A DNA stretch of 9,426 nucleotides from Betaproteobacteria bacterium (GTDB taxonomy: Bacteria; Pseudomonadota; Gammaproteobacteria; Burkholderiales; Casimicrobiaceae), in assembly GCA_025355395.1 (NCBI GenBank), contig JANXZT010000027.1, forward strand, positions 1-9,426, given 5' to 3'. Of the stretch, positions 6,357 to 9,426 are shown piece by piece (the first letter of the stretch is position 1; every line of letters begins with the position of its first letter). The position numbers were made by a program, and so were the translations under genes. The notes under the pieces were generated by a model that worked only from the letters and a program-made list of their open reading frames with translations, was not told where the DNA came from and did not search any database.

Positions 6357-8324
6357 ATGGCCACTGCACCCTCAACTTACGATGAATCCTCGATCCGGGT
6401 CCTCAAGGGCCTGGAGCCCGTCCGCTTGCGGCCCGGCCAGTTCACCCGCACCGACAGTCCGCTGTATATCGTGCAGGAAGCCATCGACAATGCGGTGGAC
6501 GAGGCGATTGCAGGCTACGCGAAACACCTGCGGGTAACGGTGCACGCCGATCAATCGGTGAGTGTTACCGACGATGGCCGCGGCATTCCAGTTGGTCCGC
6601 ATCCGGTCGAGGGGATTCCCGTGGTGCAGGCCATCTTTACGGTGCTCTACAGCGGCGGCAAGTTCGACAAGACCTCGGGCGCCGCGGCCTATACGTACGC
6701 AGGCGGCCTGCATGGTGTCGGAGTGTCGGTGACCAATGCGCTTTCGAAGCGGCTCGAGTGCGAAGTGAAGCGCAACGGCAAGCTGCATCGCATCGTCTTT
6801 GCCGACGGCGATGTGGCACAGAAGTTGTCGACCCATGGCAAGGCCAGCGGCAGCGGTACCGCGGTGCGCATCTGGCCCGATCCAAAATATTTCGATTCGC
6901 CCGTCATTCCGATGGATGAGCTTGCGCGTCTCTTGCGCACGAAGGCGGTCCTGCTGCCGGGCCTCATCGTCACGCTTGATCTCGAGACCACCGAGGGCAC
7001 GGCACCCGCGACCCGGCAGTGGTGCTATGGGGCAGGCCTTGCCGCGTACCTCGCCGAGCTTGGCGCCGGAGAGCCGCCCCTGGTGCCGGTAATCGATGGC
7101 CGCAACTACGCGAGCGAATCGGATGAAACGTTCGCGGAAGGCGAAGGCATCGAGTGGGCATTGAGCTGGTATGAGGAGGCCAGAGCCGAGGGCGAAGCGT
7201 TTGTGAATCTCATTCCCACGACACTGGGGGGAACCCACGTCTCGGGCTTGCGGGCCGCTGTTTTCGGCGCGATCACCGCGTTCATCGATCATCACGGCCT
7301 GCTGCCCAAGGGATTGAAGCTCCAGCCGGATGACGTGTGCCGCAACCTGCGTTATGTCCTTTCGGTGCGCATGCTCGATCCCCAGTTCGCGGCGCAGACC
7401 AAGGACCGCCTCACCAGTCGCGAAGGGGTGCGACTCGTCGATCGCATGTTGCGCGACCCGCTCGAGATCTGGCTCAACCAGCACGTCGCCGACGGCAAGA
7501 CCATCGCCGAGCTCGCCATTCGCCAGGCACTCGCCCGCACCCGCGCCGCAAAAACAGTGGAACGCAAGCGCTCGTCGAGCGTGGTGATGCTGCCGGGCAA
7601 GCTTGCCGATTGCGAATCCAGCAATCCGGCCGAAACCGAGATTTTCCTGGTCGAAGGCGACAGTGCCGGTGGCAGCGCCAAGATGGCGCGCAACAAGGAA
7701 ACGCAGGCCATCCTGCCGTTGCGCGGCAAAGGCATGAACGTGTGGGAAAAGGACGTGCACCAGGCGATGGAGAACGAGGAGATCCGCGATCTCACCACTG
7801 CGCTGGGCGTACCACCGCACGCGCTTGCCGATATCATCGACTGGGGAAGGCTTCGCTACGGGACGGTGGCGATCATGTCGGACGCGGACGTGGACGGGCA
7901 GCACATCCAGACGTTGCTGCTCACACTTTTTTTCCGGCATTTCCCGCAGTTGATCGCGCGCGGCCACGTCTTTATCGCGTGCCCGCCGCTCTACCGCGTC
8001 GATGTCGACAGCGCGGGAAAAAAGCGACAGGCGAAAAAACTCTATGCGATGGACCGGCAGGAGCTCGAATCCTGGGAAGACCGCCTGCGCAAGGAAGGGT
8101 ACACGCAATGGAAGGTCGGGCGGTTCAAGGGCTTGGGTGAAATGGATCCGTCCGAACTTTGGGAGACAACACTGAATCCTGATACGCGCCGGTTGCTGCG
8201 GATAAACCTGCCCGAGTCCGACCGCGAAGAGGCCACCGAGCGCTTCAATCTGCTCATGGCCAAGGCGCGCTCGGGCGCCCGCCGGGAGTGGATGGAACGC
8301 CGAGGCAACGAAGTGGAAGATTAG
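6357..8324 (+). CDS. parE: DNA topoisomerase IV subunit B (ParE)
   Basis: ATPase subunit of topoisomerase IV, which with ParC decatenates daughter chromosomes and relaxes supercoils. 655 aa. GHKL ATPase domain: EAIDNAVDEA (41-50, catalytic base E41 and Mg-binding N45), TDDGRGIP (71-78, D72) and lid GGLHGVGVSVTNALS (116-130). Transducer domain: GGTHVSGLRAAV (291-302) and QTK loop (347-349, K349). TOPRIM domain: EGDSA (433-437) and DADVDG (509-514). C-terminal block KVGRFKGLGEMDPSELW (586-602). It is ParE and not GyrB because it lacks the extra C-terminal insertion of Gram-negative GyrB, has NVWE (461-464) after the RGKG segment, and is followed by parC. The frame is open back to TTG 6198, but ATG 6357 (MATAPSTYDESSIRVLKGLEP) gives the normal N-terminus; no strong Shine-Dalgarno sequence is visible. 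All catalytic residues are intact. Confidence 0.96.
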   Translation: MATAPSTYDESSIRVLKGLEPVRLRPGQFTRTDSPLYIVQEAIDNAVDEAIAGYAKHLRVTVHADQSVSVTDDGRGIPVGPHPVEGIPVVQAIFTVLYSGGKFDKTSGAAAYTYAGGLHGVGVSVTNALSKRLECEVKRNGKLHRIVFADGDVAQKLSTHGKASGSGTAVRIWPDPKYFDSPVIPMDELARLLRTKAVLLPGLIVTLDLETTEGTAPATRQWCYGAGLAAYLAELGAGEPPLVPVIDGRNYASESDETFAEGEGIEWALSWYEEARAEGEAFVNLIPTTLGGTHVSGLRAAVFGAITAFIDHHGLLPKGLKLQPDDVCRNLRYVLSVRMLDPQFAAQTKDRLTSREGVRLVDRMLRDPLEIWLNQHVADGKTIAELAIRQALARTRAAKTVERKRSSSVVMLPGKLADCESSNPAETEIFLVEGDSAGGSAKMARNKETQAILPLRGKGMNVWEKDVHQAMENEEIRDLTTALGVPPHALADIIDWGRLRYGTVAIMSDADVDGQHIQTLLLTLFFRHFPQLIARGHVFIACPPLYRVDVDSAGKKRQAKKLYAMDRQELESWEDRLRKEGYTQWKVGRFKGLGEMDPSELWETTLNPDTRRLLRINLPESDREEATERFNLLMAKARSGARREWMERRGNEVED

Positions 8325-8404
8325 CCCGCGTCCGAACACGCCGCGCGCGCTCGCGCAGCGCCCCAATTCCTATGATTGCGATACGCAAACGCATGAGAAA
8401 ATTT

Positions 8405-8473
8405 CGTCATTCCCGCGAACGCGGGAAACCATTCTGGCGTGGAAAATGGATCCCCGCGAACGCGGGGATGACG
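8405..8473. repeat. REP-like composite palindrome between parE and parC
   Basis: Two 27-bp arms, 8405-8431 (begins CGTCATTCCCGCGAACGCGGG) and 8447-8473 (begins TGGATCCCCGCGAACGCGGGG), are imperfect reverse complements separated by 15 bp. Each arm is also a hairpin by itself, CCCGCG-AA-CGCGGG in the left arm and CCCCGCG-AA-CGCGGGG in the right. This is the pattern of the dispersed 'CGTCATTCCCGCG' intergenic elements I know from many proteobacteria. It sits in the 208-bp gap between parE and parC; no T-tract follows, so it is not a classical intrinsic terminator, although such stems can attenuate or stabilise transcripts. The remaining gap sequence (8325-8404 and 8474-8520) shows nothing I can name. 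Confidence 0.88.
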
Positions 8474-8532
8474 GATGAGCTTTGCCGCTTGCCAGAGTCA
8501 CAGCGGCATCCGGCTTATTCAGAGGTTTAGCG

Positions 8533-9426
8533 ATGGGCGCCGTCAATCCCGTTGAGCAGGACCAGCTTCTGCTGCACGAATACGCCGAGAATGCGTACCT
8601 CCAATATGCGATGGCGGTGGTGCGTGATCGTGCATTGCCGCAAGTCGAGGATGGCCAGAAACCGGTGCAGCGGCGCATTCTGTACATCATGCGTACACTC
8701 GGTTTGAGCGGTGCCGCCAAGCCCGTGAAATGCGCGCGGATCGTGGGTGAGGTGCTCGGGCGGGTGCATCCTCACGGTGACGTGTCGGTGTACGACACGC
8801 TGGTGCGCATGGCCCAGGATTTCACCCTGCGCTATCCGCTGGTGCAAGGCCAGGGCAACTTCGGTTCGCGCGACGGCGATCCGCCGGCCGCATATCGCTA
8901 CACCGAAGCGAAGCTCGCGGCGATCTCGGAACTCTTGCTGGCGGAACTCGACCAGGGTACCGTCGATTTCGCGCCCAACTACGACAACACTGTCAACGAG
9001 CCGACGCGCCTGCCCGCGCGCCTGCCATTCGTGCTGCTCAACGGCTCCATGGGCATTGCCGTGGGCATGGCGTGCGACATTCCGCCGCACAATCTGCGGG
9101 AGGTCGCCGCCGCAGCCGCGTTAGCAGTGGCCAGGCCGGGGGCGCCGCACGAAGAGCTTTTGGCGCTCATGCCGGGCCCCGATTTTCCCGATGGCGGGCA
9201 CGTCATATCATCACCGGATGAAATCGCCGAGGCCTACCGCACTGGACGCGGCCTGCTGCGCGCGCGGGCGCGTTGGCGGCTCGAGGAGCTCGCCCGGGGG
9301 CAATGGCGCATCGTGGTGTACGAGTTTCCGTATCAGGTTTCGACCAAGCGCATTCTCGAAGAACTCGATGCGCTTTCCAATCCCCAGCCGGGGGCAGGCA
9401 AAAAAGCGCTGACCCAGCCGCAGATC
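8533..9426 (+). CDS. parC: DNA topoisomerase IV subunit A (ParC), 3' end beyond the window
   Basis: DNA-breaking subunit of topoisomerase IV, partner of ParE. 298 residues are visible without a stop; the full protein is normally about 750 aa, so the rest lies to the right. ATG 8533 is preceded by AGAGG (8521-8525) at good spacing. Visible elements: N-terminal YAMAVVRDRALPQVEDGQKP (25-44) with QRRIL following; winged-helix HPHGDVSVYDTLVRMAQDF (79-97); GQGNFGSRDGD (106-116); catalytic tyrosine Y123 with adjacent R122 in YRYTEAKL; and tower-domain start NEPTRLPARLPFVLLNGSMGIAVGMA (from 155). Assigned to ParC and not GyrA by adjacency to parE. Two oddities: the position of E. coli ParC S80 is V84 (E84 position is D88), and the residue two before the catalytic tyrosine is Y121, where E. 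coli ParC has Met. It probably shares transcripts with parE, but a 208-bp gap with a palindrome intervenes. Confidence 0.95.
   Translation, partial: MGAVNPVEQDQLLLHEYAENAYLQYAMAVVRDRALPQVEDGQKPVQRRILYIMRTLGLSGAAKPVKCARIVGEVLGRVHPHGDVSVYDTLVRMAQDFTLRYPLVQGQGNFGSRDGDPPAAYRYTEAKLAAISELLLAELDQGTVDFAPNYDNTVNEPTRLPARLPFVLLNGSMGIAVGMACDIPPHNLREVAAAAALAVARPGAPHEELLALMPGPDFPDGGHVISSPDEIAEAYRTGRGLLRARARWRLEELARGQWRIVVYEFPYQVSTKRILEELDALSNPQPGAGKKALTQPQI

Noticed and set aside
7337..8140. 267-codon plus-strand frame inside parE
   Set aside because: Out-of-frame overlap with the TOPRIM coding region of parE; low-complexity Arg/Pro/Gln-rich translation.
6372..8366. 664-codon open frame on the minus strand across parE
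   Set aside because: It lies fully antisense to an intact parE with all catalytic motifs. GC-rich third positions leave long stop-free antisense frames, and its translation shows no recognisable domain.
8405..8473. Intrinsic terminator after parE
   Set aside because: Strong stems but no run of T after them, and the arm sequence fits a dispersed repeat family; a classical terminator is not supported.

Overview
The window reads as chromosomal DNA of a GC-rich proteobacterium, most likely a betaproteobacterium. This rests on three things: the codon use (strong preference for G/C at third positions), a ParC core with the NFGSRDGD stretch I associate with betaproteobacterial and Neisseria ParC, and dispersed palindromes of the 'CGTCATTCCCGCG...' and 'GGGGTCAGACACG' types. 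It was not checked by any search. I see no rRNA, tRNA, CRISPR array, insertion-sequence gene or phage gene.

Layout. Positions 1-184 hold six head-to-tail copies of a 31-bp repeat, which probably continue to the left; 185-277 shows nothing I can name. From 4213 down to 278 on the minus strand lies a compact catabolic operon. It encodes an acyl-CoA dehydrogenase, an AMP-forming acyl-CoA ligase (4-bp ATGA overlap with the dehydrogenase) and an exported branched-chain-amino-acid-type ABC substrate-binding protein. Inferred logic: the binding protein captures an organic acid or amino-acid-like substrate, the ligase makes its CoA thioester and the dehydrogenase performs the first alpha,beta-oxidation. 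The permease and ATPase genes are not present. A 25-bp dyad (4386-4410) sits in the intergenic region before this operon.

Divergent from it, on the plus strand, are a stand-alone receiver-domain response regulator (4498-4953) and a 90-residue helical protein of unknown function (5036-5308). Convergent with these is a class II aldolase/adducin family metalloenzyme (6069 down to 5338). Its leader contains a long inverted repeat with 'TGGGGTCAGACACG' arms (6087-6171).

From 6357 to the right edge the window carries the two subunits of DNA topoisomerase IV on the plus strand. parE is complete (655 aa) and parC is cut by the window edge (298 residues visible). They are separated by 208 bp containing a 69-bp REP-like palindrome (8405-8473). 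The 31-bp repeat at the left edge shares the end of its unit with one arm of this palindrome, so the two are probably related.

I find no convincing new defence, mobile or RNA system. The items most worth a second look are the receiver/small-protein pair, the valine at the quinolone-contact position of ParC, the repeat family seen in two different states, and two short dyads at operon control points.
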